Positions 43,470 through 55,545 of a stretch of DNA of 64,000 nt are shown here, in pieces; the first letter of the stretch is position 1; each line of letters opens with the position of its first letter. Under the pieces are notes generated by a model. The model worked only from the letters and a program-made list of their open reading frames with translations, was not told where the DNA came from and searched no databases. Position numbers and translations under genes: made by a program. This stretch comes from Anniella stebbinsi (lineage: Eukaryota > Chordata > Lepidosauria > Squamata > Anniellidae), in the NCBI GenBank assembly GCA_029215795.1, contig JARDYH010000001.1, positions 13,167,501 through 13,231,500 on the forward strand. Reading direction: 5' to 3'.

Positions 43470-44165
43470 AGGCGTGGTGGTTGCCCATTGGCTACATTTG
43501 AATGGCGCCACGCGAAGGGAGGGGGTCTGCAGTTATATAAACAGGCAGCAGGCTAAGCCCTCCCTCTCCGAAAATTCTGCTCCCTCCTGCCCTTCCTTGT
43601 AGGCAGCGTGGGCTTTGCTGGTTGTCCCTTTGGAGACCGAGTAGGATTTTTTTGCACACAATCTAATTTGGTTGTGTGTGTTTTTTGCCTACTTCATACT
43701 GTAAGACAAGTGGGGTGTATTAAATAGGTTAATTTGTATAATTGGTCACATTTCACTGGCGGTTAGGAATGGGCATCTAGAGTGAGGGAATATTGGTGAG
43801 CATTCTCAGGCACCATTGTGGTGAGGGGTAGAGTCTGAAGCCCAAGTCTGGGAGCCGTGTGGCAACAGCTGGAAGGTTAAGGCTTACCTTTGAGGCTAAC
43901 CCTACTCACCTGCTCAGAGTCATGCGGCACAAGGGTAGTGACACTGGAAGGTCTCCCTACCCAAATGGGGGAGCCCCTGGAGTGGTGAGATGGCAAGCGT
44001 CACTCCACAGGGCAAGAATGGCTCGCCCGATCCTAGAATGGTTTTGGATGAAGCCATAACGTAGATACCCGCTTAGGAGTTCCCCTTTTGCAGATCTTTT
44101 TGAATAAAATGTGGCCCATGTTTAAAATCCAAATATGTTGTCTTGTCTCTTTATTCCACCCTTCA
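43470..44165 (+). promoter_or_regulatory. promoter-to-polyadenylation unit, candidate solo LTR
   Basis: A CCATTGG (inverse CCAAT) box at 43485-43491 is followed by TTATATAAAC at 43533-43542. AATAAA lies at 44103-44108, with a GT/T-rich stretch TGTTGTCTTGTCTCTTTATT after it. This order resembles an LTR with a long transcribed part, or a small transcription unit. A 66-codon frame at 43859-44059 has no recognisable domain. I could not locate TG...CA ends or a flanking duplication, and see no internal retroviral genes next to it. Confidence 0.4.
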
Positions 44166-44281
44166 TTTCTGCAATTAGTTTACCACAGGCACCGATCCAG
44201 TTAAAATGGGGGAAATGTCATATAACCCAAACTTAATTTAAGTGCCTTCATCACTTCAGGGTAGCCTGAGTGTCAACATTA

Positions 44282-44315
44282 TGTGTATGTATATATATAT
44301 ATATATATATATATG
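44282..44315. repeat. (TA)n microsatellite
   Basis: GTATATATATATATATATAT-type run. Confidence 0.9.
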
Positions 44316-44841
44316 GCTAAGGCCAATATTATTATTAATAAAGAGCTAAACATTTCAGTTCTGTTCACATCTCACAGGAATTGAGAAACAGATGTTCCTC
44401 AAAGCTAATGGAAAAGCAACTTCTTTTGAGCTCTGGTGCATATATAATGGAACGTTAAATTCAAGTTAAATTTGATAACAAATGTAGAATTTGTTGACTG
44501 AATCAGCATGGACTGGATTAGAATGCTTACTCTGTTGGGGTGCTCAAATCTCCCTACACAATTACAATTGCATGAGGGAGATTTAGGAAAATGTAGCTAG
44601 CTCTGCCCCCTGAATTACTATACCTACCACCATCTACAGATTGGAGGATGAACGTCTTCAGGTCTATTCCTGTAAGCTTCACACAAATATTCTTTTCCAT
44701 TTGACATGTTGGTAAGGAGTGTCATTATTCCAAACTGGAACATCCTCCCCACACGTCTCATTGATAATTATAAATAATAATAATAATAATACCACCTAAT
44801 AACAAAAATGTAGAAAAGGAAGAGGTAAAAGAGAAAAAATA

Positions 44842-45126
44842 TATACACTACTGGCTATGGAAGTCAAAGAACTATGGCAACACGAAAAGGTCACAATTAT
44901 TCTGCTTGTCACATCAGTCAGCAGCATCACATTAAAAAAAATAAAAAAAAATATTTTTTTTTAAAAAATAACCTATACAGAAAACCTTCAGAAACTGGGC
45001 CTACCAAAATACATCCACACCAATATCCAGAAAGCAATCATAATTAAAACATGCTCAATAGTTAGGAAGTTCCACAACTTGGCAAAGCCCATCATGACCA
45101 TCTAGAAAAAACTGCCATGAGCAAGA

Positions 45127-45163
<37 letters not shown>
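44842..45163 (+). mobile_element. LINE 3' end remnant (R4/R2-like), with (TAA)n tail
   Basis: Frames over about 44855-45100 read MEVKELWQHEKVTIILLV and, after a poly-A/T interruption and frame change, sequence like FRNWAYQ...; an alternative frame gives LGKAHHDHL. The LW…KVTII.LV then 'LPKYIHTNIQKAIIIKTCS' style resembles the end of R4/R2-type LINE proteins. A TAA-triplet tail follows at 45127-45163. Frames are broken. Confidence 0.4.
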
Positions 45164-45165
<2 letters not shown>

Positions 45166-46960
45166 CCTTTTGGTTTAAAAGTCCACAAGTGAAGGCTGTC
45201 TCACATTGGCCCAACTCCCCAAAGCCAGGAAATTGGAAACTGAAGCTGATGCCTTATCTGAAATGTCCTGTGAAGTTGTGCAATATCACAAATTGTGCTT
45301 GCTTGCAAATTACCATCCATGCAAGTGTTGAGTGAGGATGAAGGCAAAGAGTACAGGGACAAAGTAAACGACGATTTGGCAAAATTACTTTCCCAAAAAT
45401 GATCCTTTGGCCGCCTACATCTGAATTAGAGTTCTGACCCCTCCCCCTTCTCCTTCCACCAGTTCAGAAAGAACTGTACAAGCTGGTCTCTAAAGTCAGG
45501 AACTCAACCTCAGAGGATGAAGACAGGTGGTGTTTTCGTGGGTGGGAAGGGGAGGAGACTGGACAGGACAGGATGAGAGCTACCTTAAGGACTCTCCAGC
45601 CTCCTTCCCTCCCCTTCTGAAATACTTTTGATAAACAGGAAAATAGTGCCCATCTAGCTAAAATGCCAGGCACCCTGCATAAGATGACCGTAAGCTTCTG
45701 AGTTCAGGGGCTTATGGTGGTGACCAGAGGATTGCATCCTAAGTTATTCCTGCCAATAAGTAAGCCTTAGGAAAGGCATTTCAACATTTTAGAACTGGGA
45801 GGGGGCAACCCACCATAAAACCTGGAACCACCCAAAGAATAATAGTTGGGGGGGGGGGGGAAGGATGTGGCCAGGGGATTGGAACATTGCTATCAGATGC
45901 ATCCCCTGTGCCAGAGATTCACTACTTCAGTCTTAAGAGATCCAGGGTTTGAATACACACATCACATAATTAAAATAGATCAGCAGCCATTGGGTTTCTA
46001 GCTTTAAGAAAGAAAGAAAGAAAGAAAGAAGCAGAAGCAGAAGAAAAGAAGAGGAAGAGGAGAGGAAGAGGAGGAGTAAACTACACAATGCTGAAATCAG
46101 CCCAGCATTCAGGCACTTTCATCTCTGTGTTTTCCTTAGCTCTTGGGTTATATCAGTCAGAGCACGGTGATTTCCAAAGGTCACTCTGTTCCTCCTGAAA
46201 CATCATCTGAGGTCTTGCCTGGAAGTGGATGGCATGCTTTACAAACTTCACACAAAACAGTGACAATGCACGATCCATTTGACTGGTGCCTCAGCACCGC
46301 TGCTTCAATGCTAATAGCATATTCCTTGGTTCCTCCCCCTGCCCCCTTCCTTTATGCTGAAAAGCAGCTTATTCCTGTCAATTTGTGGGAATGTTCTTGG
46401 TTTTTTTCCCCCTACACTTCTTTAGATGCCGCATTGTTAGCATAATTAATGTAATTGCATCTAATTATGTAATTACTGTAAATACATATAATTGGTAATT
46501 TTAATATGCAATTATGTAATTTGGATGTTTACTGATGTAAAAAAAAAGATATCTCATAAAGCTTCATGAAGGTAAAATTAAACCAGGCATGTGTTGTGTG
46601 CAATTACAGACATTTGATATTTTTTGACACCGCAACCACACACGCACACCTTCCACACATCAAAAGGAAATTAGTTTACATTAAGAACTAATTGGTTCCA
46701 AAAGAATGTAACTTTTGGAAACAAGTTAATTATTTAATTATAGAAGTCTTTGCATTCCTTTTTCTTCTATCTCTATTAGAGCTCTAATGGATGACTAGCA
46801 TAATCAGAGAGCTAAACCTTTTCATTGACACATGGAACAAAACATGAGACAGTGTTCAAAGAAGAGGTTTGCTAGACTTAAGCAGTGGGATTGTGGAAAG
46901 TGTAGCTTGATTTCTCATTGGTGTGTGTCACGCAATGCAAGGGAACACAATTATTACTGT
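45164..46960. other. non-genic stretch, no gene recognised
   Basis: Contains a G run (45848-45861), a (GAAA)n/(GAAG)n tract at 46007-46075 and AT-rich DNA near 46440-46760. No coding or RNA motif is seen. Confidence 0.5.
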
Positions 46961-47690
46961 TGCGGGTAATGGAGGGTGGAGAAATAACGAGGTGGCACAC
47001 AGAAGTGGATTTTAAACAGGGCCACTTTATTAAAGATCTGAAGAGTGGGTTAACCTATGCGAGCATCCTAAATATTTTAGGGCGAGACATTCACCGTCTG
47101 TGAAGTGGCGCTTCCAAGTTCTCCACAACCCAGACTGCCCCTTACGGGGTAGGAAGGCCTTCCGATGTCAATCTCCCCTCGTGCCATACATCTCCAAGTA
47201 GGTGAGGTAACCCTTATCCCGCCAACTGAGGCCGTAAAACTCACAGCTGGGGGACCTCAGGCATTACCAATCACTGAAACAGTGCCTGAATGCTCACCAA
47301 TCCTATGACACTCCAGATACCCGCACCTACCAGCCAAAACGTAAAAGTGACCGAAACATTAATGAACATCACCTATTTAATACTCCCTGGCTATCTTGCA
47401 GTGTGAAGTAGGCGAAAAAAACCATGACCAAAAGTAATTATGAGCCAAAAAGTCCTACTTGGCCCTCAACAGAGCAACCAGTGAACCCACACTACCTACA
47501 GGGTAGGAGGGAGGGAGCCGCAAAAAGAAGAGGCAGCAGGGAGGGGTGAGCCTGCTTTTTAAACTCACTCAGTCCCCTTCCTGCCACAAGGCACCACAGG
47601 AGCAGCCAATGGCTGCCACCCATGCCACCTCGTCACCCTACCCCCACCCGCAACGGCCTCCACGTGTCCAGGCACGCCGGGCCCATTGTG
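46961..47690. repeat. unidentified ~0.7-kb dispersed repeat, copy 1
   Basis: Colinear with 57318-58075. Shared blocks include TTGCGGGTAATGGAGGG / TTGCAGGTGAATGGAGGG, GGAAGGCCTTCCGATGTCA / GGAAACCTTCCAATGTCA, CACTGAAACAGTG, CAGTGTGAAGTAGGCGAAAA / CAGTGTGACGTAGACAAAAA and TATGAGCCAAAA / TATGAGCTGAAAA. It has no protein-coding frame I recognise. Confidence 0.75.
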
Positions 47691-48088
47691 AAGGCATTTT
47701 TTCTCACTGATGTGCTTTCTGATACACTTTCATTCCCACACAAGCTTACACTAAGCCCAGCTATGCTCATATGCATTTTCCAAACGATGAAAACAATGGA
47801 AACCATTGCCCTGACCATATCGTTTCCCCCCCCCCATTATTTGCCCATCAGTTAATGAAGATAGCAGACTGATGTACAGGAATATGGGGGTCATAATGAA
47901 GGTCAATTACTTTGGATACTTGGGGGGAAAAGCATGACACATTTTTCTGATTAGCTTTTTAATTTTATATTGTCAGGGTTCCACCAACAACCCGGACCCC
48001 CTAAGCAACTACTTAAGGATCTCTTGCCTCTTTATGAGTCCCACTTTCCTTTTTTCCCCTTCCCCTTCCCAATAACATGGGGTTTAAG

Positions 48089-48408
48089 TAGGCTGACCAT
48101 ATGAAAAGGAGGACAGGGCTCATGAAACTTTAACAGCTGTGGAGAAAAGGGAATTTCAGCCAGTGTCATTTGTATGCAATTATTTCCTGGTGAAATTCCC
48201 TCTTTATCACAACAGTTAAAGTTGCAGGCACTATACTAGAATGACCACATACAAAAGAAGGCAGGGCCTTTGCAACTTTAACTGTTGTGATGAAGAGGGA
48301 ATTTCACCAGGAACCAATTGCATACAAATGACACTGGCTGAAATTCCCTCTTCTCTACAACTGTTAAAGCTACATGAGCCCCGTCCTCCTTTTCATATGG
48401 TCAGCCTA
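48089..48408. mobile_element. palindromic hAT-type MITE, TAGGGTGACCA family
   Basis: TAGGCTGACCATATGAAAAG...CTTTTCATATGGTCAGCCTA, full length at 320 bp. Flanks share GTTTAAG (48082-48088 and 48409-48415). Confidence 0.9.
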
Positions 48409-48831
48409 GTTTAAGGCTGTACATATGGTGTGACTGATACTCCAGACGGTGCTTAACACAACACTTTACTGGTAAATCAAAGAAAGCAAATCACAACACA
48501 AGGTATTTAGTCAATAAAACTGAGTGACACAAAATGTGAGTGACACATTAAGGGGGGGAGAAGTTGCAAAGACACAAGTTTCTCTGCCCTAGTTGCACTT
48601 TGACCTCTCCAGGCTGCTTCTTCCTGCTCCTTCCTCATGCTCTGGTCTTCCTGTCCACTTTTTTTTCTCTCTGGAAGTGTCTATAGGCTCTGGAAGCCCC
48701 AGGGTGGCTCCGAATCTACACTATGTCAGTTATATGACACAGCTGCCAATTTGGAGCCACTCTGGGGCAAAGACCTGAAGACCTGTAGCAGGAAAGTCAG
48801 GGACTGACGTCAACTTTCCCTGCCTGTGAGT

Positions 48832-49139
48832 TAGGGTGACCAGATAAAATCCAGGTCAGGGCTCATGTAACTTTAACAGTTGTAGAGAAAAGGGAATTTC
48901 AGCCAGTGTCATTTGTATGTAATTAGTTCCTGGTGAAATTCCCTCTTCATCACAACAGGGGCCCTGCCTTCTTTTGTATATGGTCACTCTAGTATAGCGC
49001 CTGCACCTTTAACTGTTGTGATGAAGAGAGAATATCACCAGGAACTAATTGCATACAACTGACACTGGCTGAAATTCCCTTTTGTCTACAACTGTTAAAG
49101 TTACATGAGCCCTGACCTGGATTTTATCTGGTCACCCTA
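48832..49139. mobile_element. palindromic hAT-type MITE, TAGGGTGACCA family
   Basis: TAGGGTGACCAGATAAAATC...TATCTGGTCACCCTA. A short deletion removed bases around the central CAACAG (48955). The flanks agree only at CTGT, so the duplication is not convincing. Confidence 0.88.
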
Positions 49140-49510
49140 CTGTTGTCTGAATCCAGGTGTTCACAGGTGTTGTATATGGCACACTGTCATGCTAAATGCA
49201 GCCCTCCCTTTTCACTAAACCATGGCTTTTTTTTAAAACGGGGGGGGGGCTTTTTATACACAACTCCCCCCCTTATTAAAGTCAACAGGGAGGTCCATGC
49301 AAATTAGGCAGCTCCACCCACCTGCCCCGAAATCATGATGAATTGCTAGATAAAGGCACAGAATGCTACGGTGGTAATGCAAGAACATGTGTGTTGCAGG
49401 GATACCTCACATCATTAAACAGGGGCAACAATTGTCCTTTAGTTCTGACTTACTTTGTGGTCCTGAGCAATGTGTTCATACAACAATCCCTGCTTTTTGG
49501 TTCCCAGCAA

Positions 49511-50011
49511 GGCCAGATCTACACCAAGCAGGATATAACACTGTGAAAGCGGTATATGTCATGTGTCTATGAGCTCCATCGGATGAGTGTTTTAATGCAC
49601 ACTCATTGCTGGGCTGTCACGGATTTTCGCGGGTCCCGCTCACAACATCGTTGGCCTCCCACGCGCCTCCCACCCAGAAAGTCTGATAAATGTATATATT
49701 TTAAATGGAAGTTGCCGCTATCTCCTTCTGGGTGCAGGAGAAGAAGCGCAATCAGAACAGCCCACTGAATGGGCCACATGCACATTGTCTACTTCCTCTT
49801 TTGCAAGGGGAAGTATCAAGCAATGAAAGCGGGGGCGGAGAAGCGACAGTAGGGAAGCATGATTTCCCCCTGTCTGGGCCCCCTGTCTATGGGCCCCATC
49901 AGTCGTCAGTGCACCAATACCGCTATAAAGCAATAGTGTGGCTCCTGCCTTTTATATACTGTTTTCATACCACTTTCATAGTGCTATCTCCTGCTTGGTG
50001 TAGATTGGGCC
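49511..50011. mobile_element. GGCC-ended palindromic MITE, larger member
   Basis: Starts GGCCAGATCTACACCAAGCA and ends CTGCTTGGTGTAGATTGGGCC. CAA flanks both sides (49508-49510 and 50012-50014). The interior holds a GC-rich segment (GCGGGTCCCGCTC, AGCGGGGGCGG) absent from the shorter copies. Confidence 0.75.
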
Positions 50012-50014
50012 CAA

Positions 50015-51282
50015 ATCTCAGACAACTGCCCACAACCCATCCTTGATACCTGTTGAAAAATACATTTTCCTTGTATACACACTTGCCATTCACAGAGCCT
50101 GTACCATGAAACTTGGACTTCATGTCCTTAATGATGCTGCTCACCTTTTAGTTCTTGTTTATTGAGTGACAGGAACATTTAAGGTTTAATGGAGTTGTGA
50201 ATGACTATACAAAATGCATGGGGCTTTGCATCTCACTGCTGATAATTTATATGAACAGTTGTACTCAAATACCATGTCTGTGTCATGATGAACCACCGCA
50301 AATATTGCTCTGCATGCACACATACACAGAAGACTAGCTGGAACAACATTCTTTTAAAGTTGGGTCTCTTAAACTAATTCTGTCTCTTCTAGTTTTCTTA
50401 TGGCTGAATTACTCTGTACCATGGGAATCTACACAATGCTAGCAGTTCACAGTGAAATCCCTTAGACGCTTAGCTTGTTAGACAGTGTCTTACTGAAAAA
50501 AAAATGCCTTTGTGAAGATTGCGTTGACATGGATTTGCCACCCAGGCAAGGTGGGAAATGTGATTGGCAACATGCTTTAAACACAGGGATGGATAAATAT
50601 GTCAGTGTTGGTTTCTCTCCTAGGGACAGATGAATCTGTTGATTTCAGATTCTTTCCATTTCTCATTTTTCCAATGTTATGTTAGGATAATCCTGAATGT
50701 TGAGGTCTTTTTTTAAAAAAAAAAATGTTCAATTTTGTTTCATGTTTTGTTTGGTTAAACTGTGGTAAATAAGGTAAATTTCTCTTAACATGCAAACAAA
50801 ATGATTCCACCAACACCATCACCCATTTTCTGCAGTAAAGACAAGATAACTGCTTTATATGTGAATGGGGCAGAATATAGGTAAAATGCATGTGGCCGCC
50901 TTATCTTTATTTGTTTATTTATTTATTAGTAACAAGGAAATGCCCCCTTCCAATTGTAATTATTAGGTAGGAAAAAGTAGACCAAAAGTTTCTATCTGGA
51001 GTTAGTTGGAACTGGGAGTACAGCCTTACAGGCTGTCCTATGGATTGCACCCTAGAATCATTAATACTCAATGTATCAATAATATTAATAAAAAAAACCA
51101 GTGATCTCTGAAGGCCAGGGAAAACTGGTGGATCTTCAGAGCTTGCTTGATGATCTGCAAAGAATCAACCTGATGAACCCCCATGACAATTGACTCCATA
51201 GGTGCAGGGCTCCCACTGAACAGGCCTCTACTTTATACTCATCAGCCTAATCACACTTGGAGGAGGATGGGTAAGAAAGGCC
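50015..51282. other. non-genic stretch, no gene recognised
   Basis: Includes a relative of the 18191/20060 repeat at about 50620-50760 and an A/T-rich region at 50700-50730. No gene is seen. Confidence 0.5.
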
Positions 51283-51497
51283 TCTATTGATTTACATCCC
51301 GCCTTAACTCCAAGAAGACCAAGTCAGAGTACATAAACCTCGTCCTCCCCATTGTATTCTCACAATAACCCTGTGAGCTAGGACAGGATGAGAGCCAGTG
51401 ACTGGCCCAAAATCATGCAGTGAGCTTCATGGCTGAGTAGTAATCTGGATCATCCGAATCCCAGCCCAACACTCTAACCACTGAAACACACTGGCTT
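51283..51497 (-). repeat. tRNA-derived SINE, diverged
   Basis: Minus strand: AAGCCAGTGTGTTTCAGTGG then TTAGAGTGTTGGGCTGGG, CTCAGCCATGAAG, ending GGCGGGATGTAAATC. Third copy of the family at 11465 and 24888. Confidence 0.75.
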
Positions 51498-51768
51498 ATG
51501 CCATAATACATCTGTTTCTCTTTAAGGAGTCACACGATCCATTGTGCTTTCACCTTGCAGGAATGTCCATTTGCTTCCGCTTGTGCTCAGCTTATCTATT
51601 TCTAAATCAAACAACTATTACAAATTTAAGTCCCCAGTATCCTCTCTCATCCAAAGGAAAGTAAACCTCATAAGTGCTGCCATCATAACTTTTTTCTGCA
51701 AAAGGAGGTTGGGTGAGTGTAGCAATATGATACATTCCATTTTAGCCAAGCGATCTTTGCAACACAAT

Positions 51769-52294
51769 GGCTGAATTCGGACAACATGTTAAGCAACTGA
51801 GGGTGGGGGAAAACAATTGTCAGTTGTGTTGCTTATTGTGTTGTGTGGAGGGTAACACGCCATTCACAAACTACTGACGGTATGCTATTCTGCCCAAATA
51901 AGCAACTGAGAGAAACAACTGGCTTGCAAGTTGTTTAGCTCGAAGCCAGTTGTTTAAAGTGTTGTGTGTTAATGGCGTGTGGTGAGTGGGTTAAAACACA
52001 AGCCCATAGAGGCAGGCGGCAAGAGCGACCAAAGTGGCGGCTGCCACTATGCTACAACTGGTGCAACCTGCAGAGGCTGCTGGGATAGAACTGGGAGGAC
52101 TGAGGGAGGAGGGAGGGTGGGGAGAGGGGCAGGGGCTGTGTCAGTCAAATGCTGGGTTGACTATTAGTCCACTCAACGCCAGCCCCAACCACCCACAGTT
52201 GTGTAGGAATATGTTGTGTGGGGAGTACCCACAAAATAACCAACTGTGAGTTGGCTACTCAACCTACCATTGACTGTGTTGTCCGAATTCAGCC
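51769..52294. mobile_element. GGCTGAATTCGGACAACA-ended MITE
   Basis: Left GGCTGAATTCGGACAACATG and right TGTTGTCCGAATTCAGCC are exact inverses over the outer 18 bases. Internally AAGCAACTGAG and CAACTGTGAGTTG motifs repeat in both orientations. A related copy is at 15504-16423. Flanks show no duplicated trinucleotide. Confidence 0.75.
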
Positions 52295-52333
52295 TCTGAC
52301 TTTATTGCACTTGCTTGCCTTTATTTTAAGCAA

Positions 52334-52371
52334 TAATAATAATAATAATAATAATAACAACAACAACAACA
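52334..52371. repeat. (AAT)n(AAC)n microsatellite
   Basis: Triplet run following TTTTAAGC. Confidence 0.9.
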
Positions 52372-53303
52372 TAGCAGCTTTGGCTTGAAAAAACCATTCA
52401 AATCTTGCCAGAGTATACAGCCCTCCCATCAACATTCTAAACAACTGTATACCTACTTTTGGGCCACCCTATATATATATATATATATATATGCGCACAA
52501 GACTTCCTTTCCTTTTATTAATGTCCAGAATATTGACACAAAATTTGCATTTAATTCTGTAATTGAAGAAATGAGAGATTAACCAGCAGGCAGGCAGATG
52601 TTTTGACATTCATTGCCTGACTCCAACATGGCCTTACAGACAAGCTCCTTCACCCTCATTATTAGTATTAGGAAATGTTATTGGCTCAAGTCCATGGGAG
52701 TCAATGACAGACGACATCCTTTGCAAACACAGTACCCTAATTCAATGGTCCAACATCTCAAGTTAAAGAAAATGAGGCTAATGCGCAAAGTCTCTTCATG
52801 ACATCATGGAGGCCCTGGACTGGACTAGATAGAAAAAAAATGTCTGGCATGGTAACTTCAGCTTCATGCAGCACACAGGCTCAGCTCTGGTTAGAAGACA
52901 AACATCTGATCAGTGAAATCCCTAGCAAGATTTAATTTGATGCAAAGCAGGCAAAGTTTGGACCAGAAACCAACACAATAGCCTCCAGATTCACTTATTG
53001 GTCTTGTCTCAAATAGACCTGTAACTCCAGAGAACACACTGCTAATTAGCAAGCTACAAATGATAATGAGAATGCTGCTTTAACAATGTAAGGGAATGAT
53101 TTACTAGCTCTGCATAATTTAACCAGTTGATTTAGCAGGAACATGGCAATCATTTCCAAAGTCTTTGCTTCCTGGACCTGGGCCAAATTTGGAAGACTTT
53201 CATGGCTAGAATTGTAAGTCAATTTGCTGTCAATTGTAGGTTGAGACCAGTGATACTTCTGGGTAAAAATACATTGATGCTTCAATGGAGTGAAGGATTT
53301 ACA

Positions 53304-53310
<7 letters not shown>
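52372..53310. other. non-genic stretch, no gene recognised
   Basis: A (TA)n run lies at about 52471-52491. No gene or transposon boundary is seen. Confidence 0.5.

Positions 53311-53341
<31 letters not shown>
53311..53341. repeat. (AG)n microsatellite
   Basis: About fifteen AG dinucleotides. Confidence 0.95.
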
Positions 53342-53345
<4 letters not shown>

Positions 53346-53369
53346 CTACTACTTTGGGCTGCATGTTGG

Positions 53370-53856
53370 TAGGGATGCTGGAGAAATTGAAGATGGTCTA
53401 AAATGAATTCAAGTTTCTAAGAATAAGACTTACAGAACCTGTTGTGGACTGGCACATGTTGCAACACATAAGTGCCAAATTTGAGATCGATCCCTCCAAA
53501 TATTAAATATCATTTCTGTTCTGACAGGTCTGAATGACAGCTCGCAATGAACGGAAACTATCTTTAAAAAAATCATATAAAATCGAGGGTTGGAGGGATC
53601 GATCTCAAATTTCATAGACATACTTAGGCTTACCCCATAAGCACCCTGACCAAATTTCAAGCCTATAACTTTTAAAATGCAGAAGTTATAGGTATATTTA
53701 TATGGCAGTCCAATAAAATGATATAATTGGCCGAAAATTATCGTCTCCGAAGATTATCGTAGGTTTTTCTATTGTATCATTATCGTTAAACACATGCACA
53801 ATAACGACCCTATTGTATCATTATCGTACATTTTAACGATATAATACACATCCCTA
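53370..53856. mobile_element. composite hAT-type MITE remnant
   Basis: The left end TAGGGATGCTGGAGAAATTG matches the family at 61849. The right end, ATAATACACATCCCTA, belongs to a different TAGGGATGTGT type. The interior repeats ATCGATCCCTCC/GGAGGGATCGAT inversely and has several ATTATCGT words. It is probably two elements joined. Confidence 0.55.
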
Positions 53857-54053
53857 TTTTAAACCATAGTGATTTAGATGAAGATGCATTATCTGTTCTT
53901 CTCTCCTTGCCCTGCTCAGGACCTGTTTTTTTTCATTATTATTATTTCAGGTCACAGTGCAAAGTCTGTCTCAGAACAATTAGAATGTAGAGCGGAATTG
54001 AAATTTCATTGCCTGCAAGTTAATTCAAAAAGTTTCTTCTTTAACTTCAATAT

Positions 54054-54056
<3 letters not shown>

Positions 54057-54094
<38 letters not shown>
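54057..54094. repeat. (TA)n microsatellite
   Basis: Long TATATA run. Confidence 0.95.
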
Positions 54095-54096
<2 letters not shown>

Positions 54097-54734
54097 GGAA
54101 AATGCTACACATGCCTTTATGTGAACTCTCGGGAGGTGTCAAACTCAGACTTTCTGCATCCCTTCACAGTTGAAAGAGGAGGTCAGAAAGGAGTCACCGA
54201 TTTAACAACTCTCCAAGGAAAGTGGAACGGGGTCTGCTTTCAGGCATTAACGATTAGATAAACTTTAACTCAGTCATTGTGACAGCTGCCGATCATGATG
54301 CATACTTCTTCACTCCAGACAAGGACAGAAAGGGGCAAGAGGATGGTGCGGCAAGGCTCATCATATTGTTTTTCTACCAAACAGTCAAAGACAGATCAAG
54401 TGGCAATCAAAAGAGACTTCTCTTTTTGTTTCATATAAGCATGGCATTGTTAAATTCCTCTGCCTACCAGGTTGCATCCAACAATACCATGTGGAACAGA
54501 GGCCAGAAATGACCGTGCATACTTCAGTGTCCTTGGGGAGCTTGAATCTGTACTATCATCAATTGAGGTTAATGCTAATTTTGGCCAAGACTGATATCCC
54601 TACTCTGAATACAGATCGTTTTCAGGGTAGATGTGAATTTTGTTTCAACTTGCCCCATTCAAAACTGCAAATGGGAATGGGAGTACATTTTTAAAAATAT
54701 GTTCATACCTTCCTGAACTTGTAATTGCATTCAA

Positions 54735-54738
<4 letters not shown>

Positions 54739-54774
<36 letters not shown>

Positions 54775-54800
54775 AGGGAGGGAGGGAGGGAGGGAGGGAG
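54739..54800. repeat. (AG)n(GGGA)n microsatellite
   Basis: AG dinucleotides change into GGGA tetranucleotides. Confidence 0.95.
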
Positions 54801-55133
54801 GCACAATTTGATATGCACTTAAAAAAAAAGGATTAGAATGTTCATGCTTTTGTCAATGGTGGGGAAGTTCACACTTTTTAAAAAAACATGCACAGAGCAG
54901 ACATTTTCCTTTCAAGGTCCACTCTTTTCCCATTCAACTGAACTAAAAAAATATATGACTCAAATGAAAATAGAGTGAGCTTTGAAGTGAAGTTTGGAGA
55001 ATTTCAGTGAAATCAAGCACCCCTAGCCATCTCTACACAATTCTGACATTCTTCCATAGTTGTAAGGTAGAGTTGTACACAGATTTCATTTTAGTGGAAT
55101 AATTATCATGATGATCATGATCATGATCTTTTT

Positions 55134-55205
55134 TATTTATTTATTACAAATGTATACTGCCCAACAGCCAGGGCTCTCTGGGCAGTTACCATAGTATACA
55201 AAAAA
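55134..55205 (-). repeat. L2/SINE-type 3' tail
   Basis: Minus strand: GTAACTGCCCAGAGAGCCCT, GGGCAGTATACATTTGTAAT, then AAATAAATAAA. Same family as 13340-13415. Confidence 0.7.
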
Positions 55206-55479
55206 GATCAAGATGATGCTGGTGATGATGATCATGATGTTGATGCTAAGATCTAGGGTTATTTCCCCTGTTGGGCCAACTCCAAAGCAGCTCAAGTAGC
55301 ATTTTCCAAGCAGTCTCCTAATATCATCACCCCATACATACACTTCTAAGTGAATGTGTAGGTTCCTGCTGAGTGTAAACATTTAAGGGTAGCAACACAC
55401 ACACACACACACACAGAATAGAATCGGAGCTATTGTTCAGGAAATGACCACATGCTTGGTTGTGCGCACCATGCCTTAC

Positions 55480-55545
55480 ACCAGGGATGGAAAACCTGTG
55501 TCCCTCCAGATGTTGAACTGCAACATCCATAGGTTTTACACAATC
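55480..55545. mobile_element. partial hAT-type MITE
   Basis: CAGGGATGGAAAACCTGTGT then CCCTCCAGATGTTGAACTGC, AACATCCATAGG. This is the left end of a widespread amniote palindromic element; the right end is absent. Confidence 0.55.

Noticed and set aside
43859..44059. A 66-codon frame as a small gene
   Set aside because: No recognisable domain and no homologue that I can name. It is kept only as part of the candidate LTR or transcription unit.
48089..49139. The two neighbouring MITEs as inverted repeats of one larger transposon
   Set aside because: Each is complete in itself with both ends, and the first has its own flanking duplication.
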